From Streptomyces pyxinicus (lineage in GTDB: Bacteria; Actinomycetota; Actinomycetes; Streptomycetales; Streptomycetaceae): a DNA stretch of 64,000 nt. Shown piece by piece: positions 1 through 8,105 of the stretch. The stretch spans positions 186,001 through 250,000 of the forward strand of contig NZ_JANUGP010000003.1 of assembly GCF_024753135.1 (NCBI RefSeq). The letters are read 5' to 3'. The position numbers and the translations under genes were made by a program. The notes under the pieces were generated by a model, which searched no databases, was not told the origin of the DNA, and worked only from the letters and a program-made list of their open reading frames with translations. Each line of letters starts with the position of its first letter. Positions within the stretch are counted from its first letter, which is position 1.

Positions 1-2
1 GC

Positions 3-968
3 ATGCAGGCATGGCAAGTGCACGAGAACGGCGAGCCGGACGAGGTGATGCGGCTGGCGGAGGTGGACCGGCCCGTCCCCGGTGACGGTCAGGTGCTGCT
101 GCGCGTGCGGGCCGCCAACGTCAACTTCCCGGACGCGCTGCTGTGCCGGGGCGAGTACCAGATCCGGCCGCCGCTGCCCTTCACCCCGGGCCTGGAGATC
201 TGCGGCGAGACCGAGGACGGCCGCCGGGTGATCGCCAACCCGGCCCTGCCGCACGGCGGTTTCGCCGAGTACGCGCTCGCCGACGCCCGCGCCCTGCTGC
301 CCGCCCCCGAGGCGCTGGACGACGCCGAGGCCGCCGCCCTGCACATCGGCTACCAGACCGGCTGGTTCGGCCTGCACCGCCGGGCCCGCCTGGAGGCGGG
401 GGAGACCCTGCTGGTGCACGCCGCCGCCGGCGGGGTCGGCAGCGCGGCCGTCCAGCTCGGCAAGGCGGCCGGCGCCCGGGTCATCGGCGTCGTCGGCGGC
501 GCCGACAAGGCCGCCGTCGCCCGGGAGCTGGGCTGCGACGCGGTGGTGGACCGCCGCGCCGAGGACGTCGTCGCGGCCGTCAAGGAGGCCACCGGCGGCC
601 GGGGCGCCGACGTGGTCTACGACTCGGTCGGCGGCGCCGCCTACGCCCAGTCCGCCAAGCTGGTCGCCTTCGAGGGCCGGATCGTCGTCGTCGGTTTCGC
701 CAGTGGCACCATCCCGAGTCCGGCGCTCAACCACGCCCTGGTGAAGAACTACTCGATCGTCGGCCTGCACTGGGGCCTCTACCACACCAAGAACCCCGGA
801 CTGGTGCTCCAGTGCCACGAACAGCTCACCGAGCTGGCCGCCCGGGGCGTGGTCAGGCCGCTGGTGAGCGAGCGGGTGCCGCTGGGCGAGGCCGCGACCG
901 CCGTGCGGAAGGTCGCGGACGGCCGCTCCACCGGCCGGATCGCCGTGGTGACGGAGGCGGCCGTATGA
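3..968 (+). CDS. Quinone oxidoreductase-like MDR dehydrogenase
   Basis: A 321-residue medium-chain dehydrogenase/reductase of the NADPH:quinone oxidoreductase class. The N-terminal GroES-like half is followed by a Rossmann fold with the motif HAAAGGVGSAAVQLGKAAGA (about residues 138-157), which binds NADPH. No structural-zinc cysteine cluster is visible, as expected for the zinc-free quinone reductase branch. It probably reduces enoyl or quinone substrates. Its stop overlaps the ATG of the following acyl-CoA dehydrogenase by 4 bp, so the two are translationally coupled and likely act on the same acyl-CoA or aromatic substrate. The start is two bases from the window edge, so an upstream in-frame start cannot be excluded. 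Confidence 0.85.
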   Translation: MQAWQVHENGEPDEVMRLAEVDRPVPGDGQVLLRVRAANVNFPDALLCRGEYQIRPPLPFTPGLEICGETEDGRRVIANPALPHGGFAEYALADARALLPAPEALDDAEAAALHIGYQTGWFGLHRRARLEAGETLLVHAAAGGVGSAAVQLGKAAGARVIGVVGGADKAAVARELGCDAVVDRRAEDVVAAVKEATGGRGADVVYDSVGGAAYAQSAKLVAFEGRIVVVGFASGTIPSPALNHALVKNYSIVGLHWGLYHTKNPGLVLQCHEQLTELAARGVVRPLVSERVPLGEAATAVRKVADGRSTGRIAVVTEAAV

Positions 969-2146
969 CCGGCGAAGACGAACTGCGCGCCCGTACCCGG
1001 GAGTTCCTGGCCGCGCACCCGCCCGCCGGCACCGGCCGGCTGGAGTTCCTGCGGGCCCGCTTCGACGCCGGCCTCGCCTGGGTGCACTACCCGGAGGGGC
1101 TCGGCGGCCTGGGCGCACCGCGCGCCCTGCAGGCCGTCGTGGACGCCGAGCTGGAGGCGGCCGGCGCCCCCGACAACGACCCCCGGCGCATCGGCATCGG
1201 CCTCGGCATGGCCGCCCCGACCGTGCTGCGCTACGGCACCGACGAGCAGAAGCGGCGCTTCCTGCGGCCCCTGTGGACCGGCGAGGAGGTCTGGTGCCAG
1301 CTCTTCAGCGAGCCCGGCGCCGGCTCCGACCTGGCCGCGCTCGGCACCCGCGCGGTGCGCGAGGGCGACGGCTGGGTGGTCGACGGGCAGAAGGTGTGGA
1401 CGTCGAGCGCGCACCTCGCGCGCTGGGCCATCCTCATCGCCCGCACCGACCCGGGCCTGCCCAAGCACCAGGGCATCACCTACTTCGTCTGCGACATGAC
1501 CGACCCCGGTGTCGAGGTCCGCCCGCTGCGGCAGATCACCGGCGAGGCCGAGTTCAACGAGGTCTTCCTGACCGGCGTCCGCATCCCCGACTCCGACCGC
1601 CTCGGCGAGGTCGGCGACGGCTGGCGGGTCGCCCAGACCACGCTGATGAACGAGCGCGTCTCGATAGGGGGTATGCGGCTACCCCGCGAGGGCGGCATGA
1701 TCGGCCCGCTCGCCCGCACCTGGCGGGACCGCCCCGACCTGCGCACTCACGACCTCCACCAGCGCCTGCTGAAGCTGTGGGTCGAGTCCGAGGTCTCCCG
1801 CCTCACCGCCGAGCGCCTGCGCCAGCAGCTCGCCGCCGGCCAGCCCGGCTACGAGGGCTCCGGCATGAAGCTCGCCTTCGCCCGCCTCAACCAGGAGATC
1901 AGCGGCCTGGAGGTGGAACTGCGCGGCGCGGAGGGCCTGTTGTACGACGACTGGACCATGCGCCGGCCCGAACTGGTCGACTTCACCGGCCGCGACGCCG
2001 GCTACCGCTATCTGCGCGCCAAGGGCAACAGCATCGAGGGCGGGACCAGCGAGGTCCTGCTCAACATCGTCGCCGAGCGGGTCCTCGGCCTGCCCGCCGA
2101 ACCGCGCACCGACAAGGACGTCGCGTGGAAGGACCTCGCCCGATGA
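965..2146 (+). CDS. Acyl-CoA dehydrogenase (first of a pair)
   Basis: A 393-residue FAD-dependent acyl-CoA dehydrogenase, full family length. It carries the signature CQLFSEPGAGSDLAALGTRA, the flavin/substrate segment WVVDGQKVWTSSAH and the C-terminal IEGGTSEVLLNIVAERVLGL found in the FadE17/18-like branch. Start ATG at 965 overlaps the upstream stop (ATGA), and its own stop overlaps the next gene by 4 bp, giving a tight three-gene operon. Adjacent unequal acyl-CoA dehydrogenases in actinobacteria are known to form alpha2beta2 heterotetramers (for example mycobacterial ChsE-type enzymes), and this pair probably does too. The substrate cannot be read from the sequence. Confidence 0.9.
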   Translation: MTGEDELRARTREFLAAHPPAGTGRLEFLRARFDAGLAWVHYPEGLGGLGAPRALQAVVDAELEAAGAPDNDPRRIGIGLGMAAPTVLRYGTDEQKRRFLRPLWTGEEVWCQLFSEPGAGSDLAALGTRAVREGDGWVVDGQKVWTSSAHLARWAILIARTDPGLPKHQGITYFVCDMTDPGVEVRPLRQITGEAEFNEVFLTGVRIPDSDRLGEVGDGWRVAQTTLMNERVSIGGMRLPREGGMIGPLARTWRDRPDLRTHDLHQRLLKLWVESEVSRLTAERLRQQLAAGQPGYEGSGMKLAFARLNQEISGLEVELRGAEGLLYDDWTMRRPELVDFTGRDAGYRYLRAKGNSIEGGTSEVLLNIVAERVLGLPAEPRTDKDVAWKDLAR

Positions 2147-3225
2147 GCACACAGCCGGACCTGCTCTACTCCGAGGAGGAAGAGGACCTGCGCGCCGCCG
2201 TCCGCGACCTGCTCACGGACCACTGCGCCGCCGCGGACGTCATCGCCCGCACCGAGTCGGACACCCCGCACGACCGCGCCCTGTGGAAGTCCCTCGCCGA
2301 GGGCATGGGCCTGGCCGGACTGCTCGTCCCCGAGGAGTACGGCGGTCAGGGCGCCGGCCACCGGGAAGTCGCCGTCGTGCTGGAGGAGTTGGGGCGTGCC
2401 GTCGCCCCCGTGCCGTACCTCACCAGCGCGGTCGTGGCCACCGAGGCCCTGCTCGCCTGCGCCGACGAGGAATTGCTCGGGCAGCTCGCCGCCGGGCGGA
2501 CCATCGGCGCGCTCGCGGTCGCGCTGCACCACGGCCCGGACGCCCACCACCCCGCCGTACGCCTCGAAGGAGGGTTCCTGCGTGGTGAGTTGACGGGCAT
2601 CGCGGACGCCGTCGGCGCCGACGTGCTGCTCGTCCCGGCCGACGACGGCGGTCTGTACGCGGTGGCCGCCGACGCCGTCACGCTCACCCCGGCGACCGCC
2701 CTGGACCCGACCCGCCCGCTCGCCACCGTCACCCTCGACGGCGCCGCCGGCCGCCGCCTCGGAGCGGCCGAGCCCGCCGTACGCCGGGCCCTGCGCGCCG
2801 CCGCCGGACTGCTGGCCTCCGAGCAACTGGGCTTGGCCGACTGGGCGTTGACGGAGACCGTGCGCTATCTGAAGGAGCGCAAGCAGTTCAACCGGCCGGT
2901 CGGCGGTTTCCAGGCGCTCAAGCACCGGCTCGCCCAGCTGTGGCTGGAGGTCGTCAACCTCCGGGCCGCCGCCCGCGCCGCCGCCGACGCGCTGGCCACC
3001 GGCACGGACCCGGACGTGGCGGTCGCCGTCGCCCAGGCCTACGCGGCACCCGTCGCCGTCCACGCCGCCGAGGAGGCGCTGCAACTGCACGGCGGCCTCG
3101 GCATGACCTGGGAGCACCCGGTCCACCTGTACCTGAAACGGGCCAAGGCGGACTCGATCGCCTACGGCACGGCGGGCGCCCACCGCGAGGCGCTGGCCGG
3201 CCTGGTCGACCTCCAGGCGCCCTGA
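2143..3225 (+). CDS. Acyl-CoA dehydrogenase (second, shorter of the pair)
   Basis: A 360-residue acyl-CoA dehydrogenase homologue. The C-terminal flavin domain carries RYLKERKQFNRPVGGFQALK and LQLHGGLGMTWEHPVHLY, both typical of the family. The middle region is divergent and lacks the SEPGAGSD motif seen in its neighbour, consistent with a heteromeric partner subunit rather than a stand-alone enzyme. ATG at 2143 overlaps the previous stop by 4 bp. It is the last gene of the operon starting at position 3. Assignment to the family is secure; the heteromer idea is inference. Confidence 0.88.
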   Translation: MSTQPDLLYSEEEEDLRAAVRDLLTDHCAAADVIARTESDTPHDRALWKSLAEGMGLAGLLVPEEYGGQGAGHREVAVVLEELGRAVAPVPYLTSAVVATEALLACADEELLGQLAAGRTIGALAVALHHGPDAHHPAVRLEGGFLRGELTGIADAVGADVLLVPADDGGLYAVAADAVTLTPATALDPTRPLATVTLDGAAGRRLGAAEPAVRRALRAAAGLLASEQLGLADWALTETVRYLKERKQFNRPVGGFQALKHRLAQLWLEVVNLRAAARAAADALATGTDPDVAVAVAQAYAAPVAVHAAEEALQLHGGLGMTWEHPVHLYLKRAKADSIAYGTAGAHREALAGLVDLQAP

Positions 3226-3277
3226 CCGCCACCCTGTTCCCGGGGACACCACTCGATCGGAGGACACGTCAGCCGCC

Positions 3278-3292
3278 CGGAGGAACCCTCCG
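3278..3292 (+). terminator. Small GC hairpin after the acyl-CoA dehydrogenase operon
   Basis: A perfect 6-bp inverted repeat CGGAGG-AAC-CCTCCG lies 53 bp after the last stop of the acyl-CoA dehydrogenase operon. There is no T-tract, so this is only a weak terminator candidate. It could instead be chance pairing in GC-rich DNA. Confidence 0.25.
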
Positions 3293-3349
3293 CTACGCCA
3301 CACTTGCGGCCGAACGCCGCACACCGGGCGTGGCGGAGGAGGTTTTCCG

Positions 3350-3544
3350 ATGGCCATTTCCATCTCTGTGGTGCTGTTGCTCCTGATCCTTGCCGTGTTC
3401 TTCATGCGCAACGGCTCGCTCAAGGTCTCCCATGCCCTGGTCTGCATGCTGCTCGGCTTCTACCTGGCGAGCACGAGCATGGCGCCCACCATCCACAACG
3501 GGTTCAGCGCGACCGCCGACCTGGTGAGCGGTCTGCGGCCGTGA
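3350..3544 (+). CDS. Small conserved-type membrane protein (64 aa)
   Basis: A 64-residue protein beginning MAISISVVLLLLILAVFFM, with an N-terminal membrane segment (about residues 3-19), the cationic turn RNGSLKVSH and a second hydrophobic stretch ALVCMLLGFYLAST (about 29-42). Very short two-helix proteins of this pattern are common in Streptomyces, both on chromosomes and in plasmid or integrative-element regions; their function is unknown. A strong ribosome-binding site (GGAGGAGG) sits upstream of the ATG. It is a separate transcription unit, convergent with the next gene 18 bp downstream. No integrase or transfer gene is near, so nothing here suggests a mobile element. Confidence 0.75.
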   Translation: MAISISVVLLLLILAVFFMRNGSLKVSHALVCMLLGFYLASTSMAPTIHNGFSATADLVSGLRP

Positions 3545-3562
3545 GCCCGTCCACGAGGTCCG

Positions 3563-4801
3563 TCAGCCGGCCGGGAGGACCCCGACGCCGTTCGGCACCG
3601 GTCGTTCGGCGCCACCGCTCGGATGGTTGCGGACCGTCACGGCACCGGCGCCGGCGTCCCGGGTGACCATCTCCGTCGAACCGCCGCCGTCGAGGTTGAA
3701 CGCGTCGGACGCGCCCAGTGACCGCATGGTGCCGGCCTCCTCGGCGACGGTCAGGCCGGTCCGGTAGGCCGCCGCCCCGTCCAGCGCGAGGATCAGCAAC
3801 TGCTCGCCGCCGCCCTTGAATCCGACGACCGTGCGCACCGCCGAGGTGCCGTCGTCCAGTCCGGTCAGCGGGCGACCGTGGCGCAGCACGGGAAAGCCGC
3901 CGATCGCGAACGCGTACGGCACCCCGGAACCGGCCGCCACCAGCGTGTGGGTGACGGTCACCCGGTCCCCGACCGCGAGTTCGCGCAACTGCCGGGCGCC
4001 CTCCTCGCGGCCGACCAGGACCGTGGTGTCCGCGGGGATCGCGCCGCTGCCGGGGGAGCCGGCGGCGGACACCACCCGGCCGCCGCGCAGCCGCACCTCG
4101 TAGGTGTCGGTGCTGCACGGCGCAGCGCGCTCGGTGTCGGTGCCGCACACGGCGCGTTCACGGGAGACGTCGCCCCACGCGGCGGTGAAGGCGCCGACGG
4201 AGTTCTGCGGCAGGGCGTACTGGTTGAGGCCCCTCAACCGCAGCCGCGCCTTGGGGGTCTTGACGGTGCCGGACAGGGAGAGGCGGTCCAGTCGGGCCCG
4301 CCGGTCGGTGCCCACGCCGAACACGTCCCGGGTGTCGGTGCCGGGCGGCAGCGCGGGCCCGAACCGCTGGCCGCGCGGCACCGCGGCCTTGAGCACCCGC
4401 CCGTCGGCGACGGCCGGCCCGACCGGCGCCCCGGTGGCCGGCACGCCCGGGTGCTGGGTCTCGGTGATGTCGAAGAAGTCGCCGTTGACCCCCGCGATCG
4501 CGCCGGCCGCGTCCGCCAGCCGGGACACGGTGGCCCGGGCCCCCACCGCGCCGGGGTGGAGCAGGCCCACCCGCACCCGCGGATTGCCGAGGTCGACCGT
4601 GAGCAGATGCGCGTGCGCGGTGCCCGCGGCCCCGGCGATGTCGAACTGCCGGTAGCCGACGCCCGGCGCGATCCGCCGGATTGCCGGTGCCGCCCCGGCC
4701 GGTGCCGCTCCCGTGAGGGCCGCACCGGCGAGGAGACCCCATGCCGTGACGACCGTGAGAACCGCTCTGCCCGCTGCCCCACGTCCGCGACGTCTGGTCA
4801 C
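3563..4801 (-). CDS. Secreted phosphodiester glycosidase (NAGPA domain)
   Basis: A secreted protein of the phosphodiester glycosidase (NAGPA, uncovering-enzyme-like) family. It contains GVNGDFFDITETQHPG (active-site region) and the C-terminal FNLDGGGSTEMVTRDAG, both hallmarks of this fold. I chose the GTG at 4801 because AGGAGG (4806-4811) lies just upstream and the product then starts with a normal twin-charged signal peptide (TRRRGRG, hydrophobic stretch, AGAAP cleavage region). An in-frame ATG at 4837 would add 12 residues without a better ribosome site. Family members remove sugar-phosphodiester caps; in actinomycetes they often act on cell-wall or exopolymer substrates. The true substrate is unknown. 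Confidence 0.85.
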   Translation of the reverse strand: MTRRRGRGAAGRAVLTVVTAWGLLAGAALTGAAPAGAAPAIRRIAPGVGYRQFDIAGAAGTAHAHLLTVDLGNPRVRVGLLHPGAVGARATVSRLADAAGAIAGVNGDFFDITETQHPGVPATGAPVGPAVADGRVLKAAVPRGQRFGPALPPGTDTRDVFGVGTDRRARLDRLSLSGTVKTPKARLRLRGLNQYALPQNSVGAFTAAWGDVSRERAVCGTDTERAAPCSTDTYEVRLRGGRVVSAAGSPGSGAIPADTTVLVGREEGARQLRELAVGDRVTVTHTLVAAGSGVPYAFAIGGFPVLRHGRPLTGLDDGTSAVRTVVGFKGGGEQLLILALDGAAAYRTGLTVAEEAGTMRSLGASDAFNLDGGGSTEMVTRDAGAGAVTVRNHPSGGAERPVPNGVGVLPAG

Positions 4802-4873
4802 CGTGCCTCCTGATGTCTCGTCAACTGTCCCTGACACAAGGGGCAGTGCACCAGACGGCGGCGGTCGGCGGGC

Positions 4874-5236
4874 CTACTGGACGTCTACTACGCGAGAACG
4901 GGTGAGAAAACGTACCCCCTCGGGTGCCTCCAGGGAGAAGCCGCTGCCCCGGCCGGGCACGACGTCCACGATCAGCCGGGTGTGCCGCCAGGCCTCGTAC
5001 TGACTCCGGGAGATCCAGAAGGTGACCGGCTCGGCGACACCCGGCACCGACAGCTCCGCCAGCAGCACGTCCGAGCCGCCGGTGCGGAACTCGCCGTCCG
5101 GGTAGCACATGGGCGCGCTGCCGTCGCAGCAGCCGCCGGACTGGTGGAACATCAGCGGACCGTGCGTCGCGTGCAGCCGGCGCACCAGTTCCTGGGCGCG
5201 CGGGGTGAGTTCGACGCGGGGGACTTCCTCTTCCAT
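4874..5236 (-). CDS. DUF779 family protein
   Basis: A 120-residue DUF779 protein, full length. The diagnostic cysteine cluster GGCCDGSAPMCYPDGEF (about residues 34-50) is present and could bind a metal. DUF779 genes usually sit beside or fused to aldehyde dehydrogenases and have been implicated in aldehyde metabolism, but no aldehyde dehydrogenase is next to this copy. The gene is read on the minus strand upstream of the phosphodiester glycosidase gene and is probably independent of it. Confidence 0.85.
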   Translation of the reverse strand: MEEEVPRVELTPRAQELVRRLHATHGPLMFHQSGGCCDGSAPMCYPDGEFRTGGSDVLLAELSVPGVAEPVTFWISRSQYEAWRHTRLIVDVVPGRGSGFSLEAPEGVRFLTRSRVVDVQ

Positions 5237-5335
5237 GGCACCGTCCTGGGCAGCCGGGAGCGTCGTCGGACCCGGTCAAGTCTCACGCCTCGTCAGGGTC
5301 CCGTCCAGAACGCCGCGCAGGCCGGCCGGGGCGGA

Positions 5336-5683
5336 TCAGCGATGGCCGAGCACGTTGACGACGGTGCCGTCCGGGTCCCGGACGAAGAACCGCCGCACGC
5401 CCCACTCCTCGTCGGTCAACGGGTGCACGATCTCCGCGCCGCGCGCCCGCATCGCCGCGTACGCCGCATCGACGTCGTCCACCTCGATGCTCAGGTCCGG
5501 GGCGACGGGGGCGGTGGCGTCCTCGCTCATCAGGCTCAGCTGGGCGGTCGGGTTGCCCGCAGGGGCGAGCGTCCTGATCCAGCCGTGGTCCATGACCTCC
5601 TCCAGGCCCAGGACGCCGTAGAACTCCGCGCTCCGCGGCAGTGCGGTCGACTGGACGTTGGGCACGACACGGCGTACCTGCAT
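5336..5683 (-). CDS. VOC / glyoxalase-fold protein
   Basis: A 115-residue single-domain vicinal-oxygen-chelate protein. The halves of the beta-alpha-beta-beta-beta fold are visible as MQVRRVVPNVQSTALPRSAE with FYGVLGLEEVMDHGW, and DLSIEVDDVDAAYAAMRARG ending in FFVRDPDGTVVNVLGHR. This size class covers glyoxalase-like, bleomycin-binding and fosfomycin-type resistance proteins. Nothing in the sequence singles one out. ATG at 5683 was chosen; GGGGAG lies upstream at a suitable distance. Confidence 0.8.
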   Translation of the reverse strand: MQVRRVVPNVQSTALPRSAEFYGVLGLEEVMDHGWIRTLAPAGNPTAQLSLMSEDATAPVAPDLSIEVDDVDAAYAAMRARGAEIVHPLTDEEWGVRRFFVRDPDGTVVNVLGHR

Positions 5684-5758
5684 CACGCGGCTCCCCTGGT
5701 CGTCGGCTCGGGTACGACCCGTCAGGGTAGCCCGGCGGGCGGCTGGAAGAATGGGATC

Positions 5759-6238
5759 ATGCACACGTTTCCCGATCCGTCCGAGCCGAAGTTCGTCGCC
5801 GAGGGCGAACACCCGCTGTGGGACGCGGCCTTGGCCACCGTCAACCGGGACCTGGCGGTGACCCTGCCGGACCAGGAGCCGCTGCGCCTGGTCGCCTGCC
5901 CGGGATGGGAGGACGACGAGGAGCTGCTGTACGTGGCGCTGCACAGCGGGGAGTCGCACGGGAACTTCCTGGGACCGGAGACCACCCCCGACGGGGCGCT
6001 CGCGGTCGTCGCCGAGGCCGCCCAGGACACCGTCATGGAGATGCTGTGGCAGGTCTGGCCGGTGTGCACCCTGCACGGGCTGGGCATGCACGTCGCCGAG
6101 GACGGCGGCCGGGCGTCCTGGTGGTGTGCCGGTACGTCCCGTCCGGCCGACCCGGCGCACACCCGCGCCGCCGTGGGTGAACTGGACACGATCCACCGCC
6201 CCCGCCGCCCCAACCGCAAACGCCGCAAGCCTCGCTGA
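5759..6238 (+). CDS. Conserved hypothetical protein (159 aa)
   Basis: A 159-residue soluble acidic protein with a basic C-terminal tail (RPRRPNRKRRKPR). I do not recognise a domain. Segments such as LWQVWPVCTLHGLGMHVAED and ASWWCAGTS, with conserved-looking tryptophans and cysteines, suggest a real folded protein, and similar proteins seem common in Streptomyces. ATG at 5759 is the first start after the divergent VOC gene. The gene is convergent with the DedA gene 12 bp downstream. Confidence 0.65.
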   Translation: MHTFPDPSEPKFVAEGEHPLWDAALATVNRDLAVTLPDQEPLRLVACPGWEDDEELLYVALHSGESHGNFLGPETTPDGALAVVAEAAQDTVMEMLWQVWPVCTLHGLGMHVAEDGGRASWWCAGTSRPADPAHTRAAVGELDTIHRPRRPNRKRRKPR

Positions 6239-6250
6239 CGCCGGTGCCGG

Positions 6251-6889
6251 CTACTCGGAGGACCGGCGGCGCTGTCGTCGTGCGCGCAGGGCCTCGAAGA
6301 GCAGGGGGAGTGCCGACAGGACGACGACCAGGGCGACCAGCGGCAGCAGGTAGTCGTCCACGTGGGGGACCGAGGCGCCGAGGGTGTATCCGGCGAGGAC
6401 CAGGAACTGCGACCACAGGACGCCGCCCACGGTCTGCCAGAGGGTGAAGGTCCGGGCGGGCACGCCGAGGGCGCCGGCCACGGGGTGCAGGACCGTCCGC
6501 AGTACGGGCACGAACCGGCCGATCACCAGCGCCTTGCCGTAGCCGTACCGGGCCAGCAGCTGTTCCGCGCGCGCCGCCGCGGCCTTCACCCGTGGGTGTG
6601 AGGTGCGCGTCAGCAGGGTCCGGCCGCCGTGCCGCCCGATCAGATAGCCGACCTGCCCGCCGGCCACGGCACCGACGGCCGCGCACAGCAGCACCTGCCA
6701 CAGTGCCAGCCGGGGCGGCTGCTGGGCGGTGCCCGCGCACAGCACCCCGGCCGGGAACAGCAGCGTGTCCCCGGGCAGGAAGAAGCCGACGACCAGCAGA
6801 CCCGACTCCGCGAAGATCACCGCCAGGACGCCCAGCGCGCCGAAGGCGGCCAGCACCGACGCGCTGTCCAGCGGATTGACGGCGATCAC
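6251..6889 (-). CDS. DedA family membrane protein
   Basis: A 212-residue DedA/SNARE-associated (VTT-type) integral membrane protein. It has the N-terminal amphipathic segment with FAESGLLVVGFFLPGDTLLF, the central GQVGYLIGRHGGR and the conserved RYGYGKALVIGRFVPVLRTV region, where arginines are needed for function in the family. At least four hydrophobic segments are visible. DedA proteins act in lipid scrambling, membrane homeostasis and drug tolerance. GTG start at 6889 is preceded by GAGG at 8 nt. It lies just downstream of the Dap/NRPS operon in the same direction, but an 88-bp gap suggests a separate unit. Confidence 0.88.
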   Translation of the reverse strand: MIAVNPLDSASVLAAFGALGVLAVIFAESGLLVVGFFLPGDTLLFPAGVLCAGTAQQPPRLALWQVLLCAAVGAVAGGQVGYLIGRHGGRTLLTRTSHPRVKAAAARAEQLLARYGYGKALVIGRFVPVLRTVLHPVAGALGVPARTFTLWQTVGGVLWSQFLVLAGYTLGASVPHVDDYLLPLVALVVVLSALPLLFEALRARRQRRRSSE

Positions 6890-6977
6890 CGGCCGAGCCT
6901 CCTGGCCTCCGCGAGGGGCTGTTTCGACGGGCCTCCTCGACGAGCCACCAGTATGGGTCGAGTCGGCCTGCGGGGCA

Positions 6978-8069
6978 CTACGGCCTGCGCCGCCGGCCCG
7001 GTGCCCGGGACGCGGACTTCGGCTTCCGCGGTGTGCCGCCCACCTCCTCGACCGGCGGGGCGTCCGCGCGGCCCCCGGTCTCCAGGTCCGCCACGGTACG
7101 CAGCTGTTCCTCGGCGTCGAAGATGTGGTCGCCGTAGAGGTCTTGGAGCCAGTTGGTCTGGTACACGGTGTCCAGGTAGCGCTCGCCGAGGTCCGGCGCG
7201 ATGGCCACCGCGGTCAGCCGGCGCCGGGCGTCCTCGGCCGCCAGCCAGTCGCTGGCCCCGCTGACCACCGTGCCGGTGGAGCCGCCGAACAGGAAGCCGC
7301 GGCGGGCCATCCGGTGGCACATGCGGATGGTGTCCGCCTCCTCCACCCGGATCACCTCGTCCACGTAGGACTCGTCCAGCAGCGGCGGGCGCATGCTCAT
7401 GCCGAGGCCGGGGATCATCCGCCGGCCGGGCTCGCCCCCGAAGGCGACCGACCCCACGCTGTCCACCGCCACGATGCGCACCGGCCGGTGCCACTGCCGG
7501 AAGTAGCGGGCGCAGCCCATCAGGGTCCCGGTCGTGCCGGCGCCGACGAACAGCACGTCGAGTTCGGGGAACTTCTCCGCGATCTCCGGTGCCGTCGTGC
7601 GGTAGTGCGCACGCCAGTTGCCCGCGTTGGTGTACTGGCTGAGCCACACGTACCGCTCGTCGGACGCGCACAGCGACCGGACGTAGTCGATCCGCATGCC
7701 CAGGAAGCCGCCGTTGGAGTCCTGGTCGGCGACGACGTGGACCTCGCTGCCGAGCGCCTCCATCAGGAGCCTGGTCGACAGGTTGCAACGGGAGTCCGTC
7801 ACACACAGGAACCGGTAGCCCTTGCTCGCGGCGATCATGCTGAGCGCCACGCCCAGGTTCCCGGACGAGGACTCCACGAGGACGGAGTCCGGGGTCAGGA
7901 CCCCCTCACGCTCGGCCGTCTCCACCATCTCGTTCGCGGCCTTCAGCTTGATGGAGCCGGCGAAGTTGAAGCCTTCGCACTTCAGGTACAGCGGGCAACC
8001 GCAGATCGTCTCTAGGTCGACGAAGAGTTCGCCTTCGTTGAAGGCGTAGGGAGCCGATATGACGGGCAC
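6978..8069 (-). CDS. sbnA: SbnA-like N-(2-amino-2-carboxyethyl)-L-glutamate synthase
   Basis: A PLP-dependent enzyme of the cysteine synthase fold (363 aa), of the SbnA/VioB type. The PLP lysine lies in FNFAGSIKLKAANEM (about K41), the cofactor-asparagine loop is ESSSGNLGVAL and the phosphate cradle is GAGTTGTLMG. SbnA joins O-phospho-L-serine and L-glutamate to give ACEGA, the precursor of L-2,3-diaminopropionate (Dap). The neighbour upstream encodes the SbnB partner, which makes this assignment much stronger than a generic cysteine synthase. GTG start at 8069 has AGGAGG 6 nt upstream. The C-terminal 35 residues are Arg/Pro-rich and look disordered. It is the last gene of the operon starting at 16076. 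Confidence 0.88.
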   Translation of the reverse strand: MPVISAPYAFNEGELFVDLETICGCPLYLKCEGFNFAGSIKLKAANEMVETAEREGVLTPDSVLVESSSGNLGVALSMIAASKGYRFLCVTDSRCNLSTRLLMEALGSEVHVVADQDSNGGFLGMRIDYVRSLCASDERYVWLSQYTNAGNWRAHYRTTAPEIAEKFPELDVLFVGAGTTGTLMGCARYFRQWHRPVRIVAVDSVGSVAFGGEPGRRMIPGLGMSMRPPLLDESYVDEVIRVEEADTIRMCHRMARRGFLFGGSTGTVVSGASDWLAAEDARRRLTAVAIAPDLGERYLDTVYQTNWLQDLYGDHIFDAEEQLRTVADLETGGRADAPPVEEVGGTPRKPKSASRAPGRRRRP

Positions 8070-8105
8070 GGCGGACCTCCTGGAGCCAGGCAGAGGGGAA
8101 CGGCG

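Noticed and set aside
143..2146. Long Arg/Pro/Gly-rich frame running through the MDR gene into the acyl-CoA dehydrogenase gene
   Set aside because: Only the part from 965 is a real gene; the upstream part is a shadow frame of the MDR gene with typical GC-biased composition.
3350..3544. Sign of an integrative plasmid-like element, because similar small membrane proteins occur near transfer genes
   Set aside because: No integrase, excisionase, replication or transfer gene, and no attachment-site repeat, is visible nearby.
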